Below, piece after piece: positions 15,628 through 23,127 of a stretch of DNA of 52,704 nt; within the stretch, counting starts at the first letter, position 1, and every line of letters starts with the position of its first letter. This stretch comes from Treponema sp. UBA1793. GTDB lineage: Bacteria; Spirochaetota; Spirochaetia; Treponematales; Treponemataceae. Where the stretch lies: positions 1-52,704 of the forward strand of contig DCFX01000096.1 in the NCBI GenBank assembly GCA_002314445.1, in the 5' to 3' direction. The notes under the pieces were generated by a model. The model saw only the letters and a program-made list of their open reading frames with translations, made no database searches and was not told the DNA's origin. A program made the translations under genes and the position numbers.

Positions 15628-16536
15628 ATGCCTATAAAAATACAATCGGATCTGCCGGCGTGCAGCATCCTTGAACATGAAAATGTCTTCGTTATGACAG
15701 ACAAACGGGCTATGGCGCAGGATATCCGTCCGCTTAAGATTGCCATAGTAAACCTTATGCCCACAAAAGAAACGACGGAAACCCAGATGCTGCGGCTTCT
15801 GGCAAATACGCCGCTTCAGGTGGAAATATCGCTTATCCGCATGGAAAATCATATATACAAACACACAGGCGAACAGTACCTTGAAAAATTCTATATTACA
15901 TCAAGCGAACTCATAAAGCAGAAATTTGACGGCATGATCGTCACCGGCGCGCCTGTCGAACAGATTCCGTTCGAGCAGGTCGACTACTGGAATGAACTGT
16001 GCGGTATTATGGATTATGCAAAGCAGAACGTATTTTCCACTCTGTACGTATGCTGGGGGTCTTTTGCAGGACTGTATCATCTGTACGGCATTCCAAAATA
16101 TCCGACAGATAAAAAACTGTTTGGTATATTCATGAACAGGCGTCTTACTAATGCAGACCCGCTGCTGCGCGGATTCGACGATGAATTTCCCATTCCGCAG
16201 TCACGCCACACGACGATTCTCTTTGAAGATGTCATGAAGCATCCTGAACTTACTGTGCTGGGCGCATCGGAAGAAGCAGGGGCGACGCTCATAAAGTCAA
16301 AGGACAACCGGGAAATATTTATGACAGGTCATCTTGAATATGACACGGATACGCTCTCGGATGAATACTGGCGCGACAAAAGAAAAAGTCTCCCGATCGA
16401 GATTCCGCAGCATTACTTTCCGAACGATGATCCGACAAAACCGCCGCTTTCCACATGGCGGAGTACGGCACATCTTTTCTATTCAAACTGGCTCAACTAC
16501 TACGTGTATCAGGAGACTCCGTTTAACTTTGTATAA
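15628..16536 (+). CDS. metA: Homoserine O-acyltransferase (MetA family, probably acetyl-CoA-using)
   Basis: A 302-residue MetA-family enzyme that acylates L-homoserine in methionine biosynthesis. The catalytic triad is visible at family positions: Cys142 (VCWGSFAG), His235 and Glu237 (TGHLEYD). Residue 111 is Glu (PVEQIPF). In published work on this family, Glu at 111 favours acetyl-CoA and Gly favours succinyl-CoA, so this is predicted to be a homoserine O-acetyltransferase despite the metA name. The start is ATG 15628; the frame also has a TTG two codons earlier. No ribosome binding site is present, consistent with the overlapping promoter. Confidence 0.92.
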   Translation: MPIKIQSDLPACSILEHENVFVMTDKRAMAQDIRPLKIAIVNLMPTKETTETQMLRLLANTPLQVEISLIRMENHIYKHTGEQYLEKFYITSSELIKQKFDGMIVTGAPVEQIPFEQVDYWNELCGIMDYAKQNVFSTLYVCWGSFAGLYHLYGIPKYPTDKKLFGIFMNRRLTNADPLLRGFDDEFPIPQSRHTTILFEDVMKHPELTVLGASEEAGATLIKSKDNREIFMTGHLEYDTDTLSDEYWRDKRKSLPIEIPQHYFPNDDPTKPPLSTWRSTAHLFYSNWLNYYVYQETPFNFV

Positions 16537-16552
16537 CGGAAAAAAATCAAAC

Positions 16553-16588
16553 AAAAAAGGCTGCCTTCGTGTAAGGGCAGCCTTTTTC
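16553..16588. terminator. Bidirectional intrinsic terminator between metA and efp
   Basis: Stem GGCTGCC (16559-16565) with GGCAGCC (16576-16582), an A-run before and a T-run after. It can end metA transcripts rightward and efp transcripts leftward. Confidence 0.85.
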
Positions 16589-16608
16589 ATCAAATCACAA
16601 AAATATGA

Positions 16609-17178
16609 TCAGTCTTTTGCACGCTCGACGAATGAACCGTCCCGTGTATCAATAACAATTCTTTCGCCCGAATCAATAAAAAGCGGAACGTTCACTTCAA
16701 TTCCTGTATCAATAGTTGCAGGTTTCGTTGTTTTACCGCTCGTGTTGCCTTTTACACCGGGTTCACAGTATGTAATTTTGCGTGTTACGTTTACCGGAAT
16801 TTTTACGCCTACCGGTTTTTCGTTGTAAAATGTGATAGTAATATCGACATCGTCGTCAGGGGAAATATAACCGGCATTGTCTCCGAGATCATCTTTTGAC
16901 ATCTCAAGCTGTTCGAATGTTTCCTGATCCATGAATACGTATGTATCGCCGTCGATGTAAGAAAGTTTCATTGTCTTCTCATCGAGGTCGACTTCATTAA
17001 ATTTTTCGCCTGCATCGAGACCGACATCCTGTGTCTGACCGGTAACGACGTTTTTTACACGAAGGCGAGTAACCATTCCAGCGCGGCCGGATTTCTGTCC
17101 AAGCATGCGCTGTACCACAAGCGGTTGATTCTCATACATGAATGCTGCACCGACTTTGATTTCTGATGTTGTTAACAT
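16609..17178 (-). CDS. efp: Translation elongation factor P, Arg32 type
   Basis: A 189-residue EF-P with the usual three beta-barrel domains; the C-terminal part VNVPLFIDSGERIVIDTRDG is family-typical. EF-P relieves ribosome stalling at polyproline. The loop tip that enters the peptidyl-transferase centre reads QKSGRAGM with Arg at residue 32, not the lysine used by EpmA-dependent or YmfI-type EF-Ps. Arg32 EF-Ps are rhamnosylated by EarP, and an earP gene lies directly upstream (62-base gap, same strand). AGGGG lies before the ATG. This pairing makes the modification type very likely. Confidence 0.95.
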   Translation of the reverse strand: MLTTSEIKVGAAFMYENQPLVVQRMLGQKSGRAGMVTRLRVKNVVTGQTQDVGLDAGEKFNEVDLDEKTMKLSYIDGDTYVFMDQETFEQLEMSKDDLGDNAGYISPDDDVDITITFYNEKPVGVKIPVNVTRKITYCEPGVKGNTSGKTTKPATIDTGIEVNVPLFIDSGERIVIDTRDGSFVERAKD

Positions 17179-17240
17179 TATATCTACCCCTAAACAAAAA
17201 AAGGACTAAAGAATACACATAGTATAGTAAAAACGCATGG

Positions 17241-18416
17241 TTATATCAATCCTTCTATATATTGCAGTAAACGTGCAGTAAAGTCTCCGTTACTTCTTAA
17301 ATCCGACGCAAACGACGAAAAACTGTGTCTCAGAACAGCAGTATGTTCCAGAAGTCCGTACAGCACTGAATCACATGAGCCGGACTGCCCCGGCGTCATT
17401 GTCGTATTATACGAAAGCCAGTATTTTTCAAGCAGCGCTGCATCTTCCGGGGAAAAATATGGTTTCATGCGTTCCAGCAGAGCCTGAACTTTTACCTGCT
17501 GATACTCGCCATCCTGCGGATATGCGTGCCAGACAAACGGGATGCCTGCAAGACATGCGCGGGAAAGAGAATCTTCTCCGCGTACGAATAGAAATGACAT
17601 TGAGCACAACAGATCGTCCCAGTCAGTCTGGGAAAGAAACGGCAGTTCAGTTACGGAAAACGGTTTCCCCGCTTCATCCCATGCATCCATAAACGATGCC
17701 TTTCCGCGGCCGTCTGCTGCAAACACCTGCAGACGGAATGAGGCATCATCAGTACGGCGTTCTTTCTCAAAACATGACAGCGTATGCACAACGGACGTAA
17801 AATCCCGCTCGTAACTGAACATCAGCACCCGGAAAGCCTGCGGCGGGCCGGAAAGCAATCCCTTCACGGTACTGCCTGCATGTTCAGATGCATAAAATGA
17901 CGGTGTGGGGGATGCAAAAGAACCGTCAAGCACAAGCCCTCCCGTCTGATGAGTAAACCCGGGCATAAAGTTCACCTTCCTCACTGCCGCCGAACGAGTC
18001 AAAGACGCCAGACAATGAAAATCATCAGCATACTGTTCTGCCGTAAGGTAATCTATATTTATCACCTGGACTGCCTCACTGCATGTAGTCGTAAAAAGAA
18101 GTGTTTCAAGCCATGCAGGATACCCGCACTGGAAACATTCAAGAATAGTCCGCGGCTGTTCTGAGGAAAAAGAGCTCGTACACACATCGACAGCATTCCA
18201 GTCGTACACGATCCAGCCGTTGTACTGCTGTACAGGCGCATAAACAGCAAGTCCCGGAGCAAGAGACGCAAACGATGCAAGATTGTCAGTTACAATACGC
18301 AGTTTAAGTTCCGGCTCAAGTGCAGTAAGTGCCCTGGCAAGACGGTACACGAAGCCTATATCGCCGTAATTGTCGACAACTTTACACAGAAGTGTAATAT
18401 CGGAAGAAAAAGCCAT
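17241..18416 (-). CDS. earP: EF-P arginine rhamnosyltransferase EarP
   Basis: A 391-residue glycosyltransferase that transfers rhamnose from dTDP-rhamnose to Arg32 of EF-P. The diagnostic N-terminus CKVVDNYGDIGFVYRLARAL contains Asp15 and Asp19, matching the catalytic aspartates of the family, and FVRGEDSLSRA (Glu281) followed by PFVWHAYPQ is the C-terminal nucleotide-sugar site. It is cytoplasmic. The frame extends upstream to 18497, but family members begin about ten residues before the CKVVDN motif, so ATG 18416 is preferred; neither start has a strong ribosome binding site. It is co-directional with efp and probably co-transcribed. Confidence 0.92.
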   Translation of the reverse strand: MAFSSDITLLCKVVDNYGDIGFVYRLARALTALEPELKLRIVTDNLASFASLAPGLAVYAPVQQYNGWIVYDWNAVDVCTSSFSSEQPRTILECFQCGYPAWLETLLFTTTCSEAVQVINIDYLTAEQYADDFHCLASLTRSAAVRKVNFMPGFTHQTGGLVLDGSFASPTPSFYASEHAGSTVKGLLSGPPQAFRVLMFSYERDFTSVVHTLSCFEKERRTDDASFRLQVFAADGRGKASFMDAWDEAGKPFSVTELPFLSQTDWDDLLCSMSFLFVRGEDSLSRACLAGIPFVWHAYPQDGEYQQVKVQALLERMKPYFSPEDAALLEKYWLSYNTTMTPGQSGSCDSVLYGLLEHTAVLRHSFSSFASDLRSNGDFTARLLQYIEGLI

Positions 18417-18631
18417 GAAAAGAGTGTACACAGAGGCAATTACGGAGTCAAGAAACGATATATGCAACATTTTTTCTTCTATATTGTAAAATATCATGCA
18501 TTTACTCTATCAATTAATCTGCTATCGTGATAGACTTTGAGACAGTACAGGAAGGATATTTCACTTTTGTATCTAATCAGTATATGTACGCTGATTAATC
18601 TTTAGAAGCTCATAGAAGCGAGCAGGAAAAC
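18417..18631. other. Intergenic region between earP and the RRM gene
   Basis: This spacer carries divergent upstream regions. Visible structure: a small palindrome CTATCGTGATAG at 18522-18533, and a TAATCAG/CTGATTA inverted pair at 18574-18597 in the presumed leader of the RRM gene. AGGA lies just before the ATG at 18632. No promoter stands out clearly on either strand. Confidence 0.35.
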
Positions 18632-18907
18632 ATGGGAAAAAAAATTTATGTAGGTAATCTGTCCTACAACACAAACGACACAACAATTCGTTCATTATTC
18701 GAGCCATTTGGCACGGTAGTATCAGCAAGCGTAATTACCGACAGATACAGTGGATCATCAAAAGGTTTTGGTTTTGTAGAAATGGAATCAGCAGAAGCTG
18801 CTGGAAGCGCAATCGCATCTCTCGACGGAACTGATGTTGATGGACGCAATATCAAAGTAAACGAAGCAATCGACAAGCCCGCACGGCATGGAAATAACCG
18901 CTACTAG
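18632..18907 (+). CDS. Small RRM-domain RNA-binding protein
   Basis: A 91-residue protein consisting of one RNA recognition motif. RNP2 reads IYVGNL (residues 5-10) and RNP1 reads KGFGFVEM (about 44-51); the C-terminal tail is short and basic. Bacterial single-RRM proteins of this type bind RNA and are often linked to cold or stress responses; the target here is unknown. CAGGA lies 5-7 bases before the ATG. It is followed at once by a strong hairpin, so it is probably a single-gene transcript with partial read-through. Confidence 0.93.
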   Translation: MGKKIYVGNLSYNTNDTTIRSLFEPFGTVVSASVITDRYSGSSKGFGFVEMESAEAAGSAIASLDGTDVDGRNIKVNEAIDKPARHGNNRY

Positions 18908-18916
18908 ACATTAAAA

Positions 18917-18958
18917 AAATAAATCCCCATAATTCCCAGGGGAGAGGGGGATTTATTT
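18917..18958 (+). terminator. Hairpin after the RRM gene that also hides the next ribosome binding site
   Basis: Twelve-base arms AAATAAATCCCC (18917-18928) and GGGGATTTATTT (18947-18958) pair perfectly. The 3' arm contains the only Shine-Dalgarno-like G-run for the ATG at 18961, two bases after the stem. It may work as a terminator with a short U-rich end, as a translational gate, or both. Confidence 0.6.
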
Positions 18959-18960
18959 AT

Positions 18961-20283
18961 ATGATTACCTGGTATTCCATCGATACGGCTGGAAAACTTT
19001 TTCCATCCGTATCAAGTAATAACAATTCTTCTTTTTTCCGCATAGCTGCGGTTCTGAAAGAACCGATAAATCAAGATATTTTCCAGGAAACAATAGACAG
19101 GGTGCGTCCCCGTTTCTCATTTTTTTTCGTCCGGCTGAGAAGAGGTACGTTCTGGAATTATCTGGAAGAAAATAACGAACCGTTTCTTGTACAGCAGGAA
19201 ACCGACTGCCCCTGCACCGCATCCCAGTTCGGACGCCACGATTCACACCTGATACGCTTTCTCTATTTCGGAAACAGGCTTTCCATAGAACTTTTTCATT
19301 CAATTACAGATGGAAGGGGCGCAATAGAGTTTATGAAAGCAGTGCTGTTCACCTATTCTGTCATTGCAGCAGAAAGAAACTGTGATAAAGTTTTACCTGT
19401 CCCTGAGGAAAAAATAGTAAACATACAGAGTACACCGGTAATTGATGATTACGAGAACAGTTTCCTGCGTTTTGCAAAAATCAATAAAAAAGGGTCAAAA
19501 CTCGAAATACGCAAGTTCCCACCGGCTTCGTATCATATAGAAGGCACTCCTGCTGCGCAGAAGTGCGTCGGCGTTATTACCGGACTTATTTCCTCAGAAC
19601 AGTTAAACCGGTATGCAAAATCACTCGGTACTACAGTTACCGGCTATCTTGCATCCCTGCTCATATACAGCATCTACAGTGCACGCATAAAGTTCAGCAC
19701 GGAAAAAAAACCTGTCGTCGTCTCCGTGCCTGTAAACCTCCGCAGACGTTTTCCGTCAGTTACATTCAGAAATTTTTTTGCCGTCGTCAATATATCTTTT
19801 TCGTTCAGCACTATAGAATCGGAAAATTCAGCTCCGCTGTTTGATACAATACTGGAAAGTGTTTCACAGCAGCTTGAACATCTGACCAGAAAAGAAAACC
19901 TGCAGCGTGAAATCGATAAGAATATTTTTTTTGATAAAAACCGTATAGGACGCTGGGTTCCGTTGAGAATAAAGCACTTATTCGTACGGCTGGGCTTCAA
20001 TTTATTCGGCGAAGTAAGAAGGACTATCACGCTGTCAAATATGGGCGAGATAGACCTTCCGTCGGGAACGGCACAACTCGTTGACCATGGAGAGGCTTTG
20101 CTGTATCCGAGCTTAAAATGCCCGCTTAACTGCGCTGTTATCACAGTCAACGACAGTATGTCAATCTCATTTACAAAAGCAATAGAAGAAACTGATGTTA
20201 TCAGGAGCTTTTTCCTGCTGCTCAAACAGCAGACAAATCTGCAGTTACAGGTTTATTCAAACATCAGCAGGGAGAAAGTATGA
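18961..20283 (+). CDS. Condensation/alcohol-acetyltransferase-fold acyltransferase
   Basis: A 440-residue protein of the CoA-dependent acyltransferase superfamily (alcohol acetyltransferase or WS/DGAT-like). The active-site motif reads FHSITDGRGA, with His113 and Asp117 in the HxxxDG arrangement; the first His of the common HHxxxDG form is Phe. No signal peptide or membrane helix is seen. The stop overlaps the next ATG (ATGA), indicating a coupled pair with the zinc-ribbon membrane protein. The acyl donor and acceptor cannot be told from sequence; an esterase of the lipase class lies a few genes away and may belong to the same function. Confidence 0.75.
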   Translation: MITWYSIDTAGKLFPSVSSNNNSSFFRIAAVLKEPINQDIFQETIDRVRPRFSFFFVRLRRGTFWNYLEENNEPFLVQQETDCPCTASQFGRHDSHLIRFLYFGNRLSIELFHSITDGRGAIEFMKAVLFTYSVIAAERNCDKVLPVPEEKIVNIQSTPVIDDYENSFLRFAKINKKGSKLEIRKFPPASYHIEGTPAAQKCVGVITGLISSEQLNRYAKSLGTTVTGYLASLLIYSIYSARIKFSTEKKPVVVSVPVNLRRRFPSVTFRNFFAVVNISFSFSTIESENSAPLFDTILESVSQQLEHLTRKENLQREIDKNIFFDKNRIGRWVPLRIKHLFVRLGFNLFGEVRRTITLSNMGEIDLPSGTAQLVDHGEALLYPSLKCPLNCAVITVNDSMSISFTKAIEETDVIRSFFLLLKQQTNLQLQVYSNISREKV

Positions 20284-20966
20284 TTTGTCCTTCATGCGGC
20301 ATTGAGATACTTACCGGAAAAAGTTTCTGCCCGTTATGCGGCATGCATATAAAACATCTGTCTGAAGATTCAGCTGAACTCAGGGAAAGAGCCACTGCCT
20401 GCAGGTATCCTGAATATAAAGAAAAAAAACCTGATACGGTAAAGACAGCAGTCTTTTTTTCAACGTGCGTAGTAAGCATCGTCAGCCTTTTTATAAATTA
20501 TCTGACTTTCGCGCAGAATCACTTCCTGTGGTCGCTGCTTGTCATAAGCGCAGTCTTCTTCATATATAAGACAATATTTATCTGGACATCCCGGGTATAT
20601 TATATCGGTGCAAAATTATTTACACAGTTCTTCTGGTCTGCCCAGCTCATGATTGTCATAGATGTACTTACAGGTTTGTCCTTCTGGTCTTTTTCGCTTG
20701 TCATTCCCTGGTTTTCTGTCGGAATAACGACAATACTGACAGTCCTTGCGGCATGCAACCACAAAAACTATGAAGAATACACGGGATATATGACTGCAGC
20801 TTTTTTCCTGTCGGTCGTCCTGTTCATTATCAGTCTCTTTCCATTCATAAGAACAAAGTGGCCGTCATGGGCTGCAATGCTGTATGCAATTCTGACGGTC
20901 TTCGCGCTATTTCTCTTCTCAAGAAGACAGCTCAAGGAAGAATTAAAAAAGAGGTTTCTGCTCTAA
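20280..20966 (+). CDS. Zinc-ribbon polytopic membrane protein (DUF6320-like)
   Basis: A 228-residue protein. A zinc ribbon of two Cys pairs lies at the N-terminus (CPSCGI at 3-8 and CPLCGM at about 18-23), followed by six predicted transmembrane helices from residue 55 on and a basic C-terminus. The layout resembles the DUF6320 family, which I recall being found next to alcohol-acetyltransferase-like genes; that association is from memory. It overlaps the acyltransferase stop by four bases. It may anchor or assist the acyltransferase at the membrane. Biochemical function unknown. Confidence 0.72.
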   Translation: MICPSCGIEILTGKSFCPLCGMHIKHLSEDSAELRERATACRYPEYKEKKPDTVKTAVFFSTCVVSIVSLFINYLTFAQNHFLWSLLVISAVFFIYKTIFIWTSRVYYIGAKLFTQFFWSAQLMIVIDVLTGLSFWSFSLVIPWFSVGITTILTVLAACNHKNYEEYTGYMTAAFFLSVVLFIISLFPFIRTKWPSWAAMLYAILTVFALFLFSRRQLKEELKKRFLL

Positions 20967-20971
20967 ACTGC

Positions 20972-22378
20972 TCAGGACTTCGGAACATTTTTCCGCACTT
21001 TATTCGTTAAGAACAGAGCCGGCAGGATACTCACAAGCATAAAGAAAAGGCTTGTAACAAATCCTGCATGGTAAGCGGCGGTAATGCCTGCAATTCCGGT
21101 TTTTGCTCCGGTCTTCAGTACACTCCCTACTACCGTTCCGAGTATGGCAGAGCCGAAAGCAGCTCCGATATTCTGAATCGTCCTGGTAGCCACACTTGCC
21201 GCAGCAATCTGGCCCTTTTCAAGTCCGACAAATGAATCGCTCATTACAGGAATTGTAAAACCACCAAGACCCATACCCCGTATGAGCAGAACAAACCATA
21301 TAACCCACTGGCTGGTTTCCGCATTAAAGAACACAAACGGCAAAGTCCCTGCAAGTACTACAATAACGGAAGGAAGCGTGACAAATCTGGCACCGATTCT
21401 GTCTGTCAGTTTTCCGACCTGGGATCGTGTTATAAGCATTCCCACACCCTGCGGTATAAGCCAGAGGGCTGATATGGTGACACTCAGTCCGTGTACGTTT
21501 TGGAAAAAAAGAGGAAAAAGGAGCAGCGGCCCGTTGGTTGCAAATCCTGCGAGAAAAAGCAGAATGAACGACGCGCTGAAGTTTTTTGATCTGAACAGAA
21601 CTAAAGGAATCAGTGCCTGATTCTTCTTTTTCAGAGCATAAAAAATATATACCAGAAGCGAAAGCGCCGCTGCCGCAAATGAACAAATGGCAATTGTCTG
21701 CCCTTGTACTTTCTTTATCTCAACAACGCCGAAAACGGACATTGCAGATATCAGGGCAAGCAGCAGAATCCCGAACCAGTCAAGTTTTGAAGATGTATCG
21801 GCAGCTTCAAAATGAGGCAGTTTCCACTGCATCAGGATTAATGCAATTGCCCCTATAGGCAGATTCACAAAAAACAACCAGTGCCAGTTTAAATACTGGA
21901 GAATCAGGCCGCCTATAATCGGGCCTATAATCGGGACAAAAACAATCGGAACTGAAACGATTGATATAAGGCTCCCGATGTTCTCACTACCTGCTATCTG
22001 TGCAATCATAGTGGTCAGTGTCGGAAGCATGAGTCCGGAAGCCAGTCCCTGAAAGATACGGAATACAATCAGGCTCGGCATGTTCCATGAAAGCCCCGAA
22101 AGCAGGGAACCCGTCAGAAAAAGCAGCAGACTTCCCATCATCACTTTTTTGCCGTCACACTTTTTCATAAGCCATCCTGAGAACGGTACGGCGATTCCCA
22201 AAGCAAGGACATAGCACGTAATCACCCATTGAGTAGTAGTCAGCGTACTCGAAAACTGTTTTACAAGATCGTTTACCGCTATATTGACGATTGTGGAGTC
22301 AAGCATTGCCGGCAGTACTGCAAGTACCAGAATCAGGGAGATAGTCTTAATCTCACCCGGTGATTTTTCTTTTTCCAT
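20972..22378 (-). CDS. DHA2-family MFS multidrug efflux transporter
   Basis: A 468-residue inner-membrane proton antiporter of the 14-helix DHA2 (EmrB/QacA) family. LDSTIVNIAVNDL in the first helix, the motif A loop GWLMKKCDGKKVMMG and PIIGPIIGGLI (motif C) are present. The start at 22378 has GGGGG about 7 bases upstream; the longer frame to 22453 would run through the promoter and operator. It is divergent from a TetR regulator with a 13-base-arm palindrome at its predicted transcription start, so it is probably repressed until a toxic ligand binds the regulator. The substrate is unknown. Confidence 0.88.
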   Translation of the reverse strand: MEKEKSPGEIKTISLILVLAVLPAMLDSTIVNIAVNDLVKQFSSTLTTTQWVITCYVLALGIAVPFSGWLMKKCDGKKVMMGSLLLFLTGSLLSGLSWNMPSLIVFRIFQGLASGLMLPTLTTMIAQIAGSENIGSLISIVSVPIVFVPIIGPIIGGLILQYLNWHWLFFVNLPIGAIALILMQWKLPHFEAADTSSKLDWFGILLLALISAMSVFGVVEIKKVQGQTIAICSFAAAALSLLVYIFYALKKKNQALIPLVLFRSKNFSASFILLFLAGFATNGPLLLFPLFFQNVHGLSVTISALWLIPQGVGMLITRSQVGKLTDRIGARFVTLPSVIVVLAGTLPFVFFNAETSQWVIWFVLLIRGMGLGGFTIPVMSDSFVGLEKGQIAAASVATRTIQNIGAAFGSAILGTVVGSVLKTGAKTGIAGITAAYHAGFVTSLFFMLVSILPALFLTNKVRKNVPKS

Positions 22379-22387
22379 CGTTAAGCC

Positions 22388-22418
22388 CCCAATAAGATAC
22401 ATATCGTATCTTATTGGG
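22388..22418. promoter_or_regulatory. Operator of the TetR-MFS pair
   Basis: A perfect inverted repeat with 13-base arms (22388-22400 and 22406-22418) around ATATC; the core half site is GTATCTTAT. It spans the predicted start of MFS transcription. A second half site (GTATCTTAT at about 22454-22462) overlaps the -35 area of the tetR promoter, so both genes may be repressed. Confidence 0.85.
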
Positions 22419-22421
22419 ACT

Positions 22422-22450
22422 ACTATATATTTTCCTAAAATAAAGTGCAA
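22422..22450 (-). promoter_or_regulatory. Promoter of the MFS efflux gene
   Basis: TTGCAC (22445-22450), 17-base spacer and TATAGT (22422-22427) on the minus strand, ending right before the operator. Confidence 0.65.
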
Positions 22451-22478
22451 CATGTATCTTATATTTTTTTCAAGCTGA

Positions 22479-22487
22479 TGCTATACT
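22479..22487 (+). promoter_or_regulatory. Extended -10 promoter of the tetR gene
   Basis: TGCTATACT ends at 22487; the -35 position holds only TTATAT. The same extended -10 word occurs at the metA/esterase and two-component promoters of this window. Confidence 0.5.
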
Positions 22488-22525
22488 GATCCGGTAAGGA
22501 AACACAGACAAAGGAGATACATTTT

Positions 22526-23125
22526 ATGCAGGAAACAGGTGTCAATACACGGAAACGCGGTGATACGCTGACGGAAAGCATATATGATGCATTCATAAAG
22601 CTTGTAAAAGAAACCGGCTACTCAAATTCTTCTTTACAGCAGATTGCAAAGGAAGCAAAAACCAGCCGCAGCGTGTTGTACCGCAGATGGACGACAAGGT
22701 TCGATTTACTTATAGATATAGTGGACGAGAAATCGGAAAAGGCCCTTGGCGGACAATTGATCGACAAAATTGAAGATACAGGAACTTTGCGGGGAGACTT
22801 ATTAATACTGCTTACACTTTATCAGCGTATATACACAGAAATCGGCCCGGAGCTTCTGAATGCGTTTCTATTTGAAATAGGACAGGACAGTAAAAAAATT
22901 GCAGAGGAAAAGACAGACGTCAAAACGAAGAATCTCCTGGTCATGAAGAAGCTGTTGAATAATGCAAAATCAAGAGGTGAGAACATAAAGGAGGTCAGCG
23001 ATATTACGTTGTTCCTCCCTTTTAACCTGCTCCGTATGGAAAACATCATATACAGAAACACCGTAGATGAAAACCGTCTCGTATTACTTGTCGATGAAAT
23101 ACTGCTGCCGGTTTTCACCGCATGA
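22526..23125 (+). CDS. TetR-family repressor of the adjacent MFS pump
   Basis: A 199-residue regulator with an N-terminal helix-turn-helix at about residues 32-55 (SSLQQIAKEAKTSRSVLYRR) and an all-helical ligand domain. AAGGAG lies about 10 bases before the ATG. It is divergent from the DHA2 pump with a shared 147-base control region containing a perfect operator. By family analogy it represses the pump and is released by a pump substrate. It ends two bases before the convergent NmrA-like gene, with no room for a terminator. Confidence 0.88.
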   Translation: MQETGVNTRKRGDTLTESIYDAFIKLVKETGYSNSSLQQIAKEAKTSRSVLYRRWTTRFDLLIDIVDEKSEKALGGQLIDKIEDTGTLRGDLLILLTLYQRIYTEIGPELLNAFLFEIGQDSKKIAEEKTDVKTKNLLVMKKLLNNAKSRGENIKEVSDITLFLPFNLLRMENIIYRNTVDENRLVLLVDEILLPVFTA

Positions 23126-23127
23126 CA

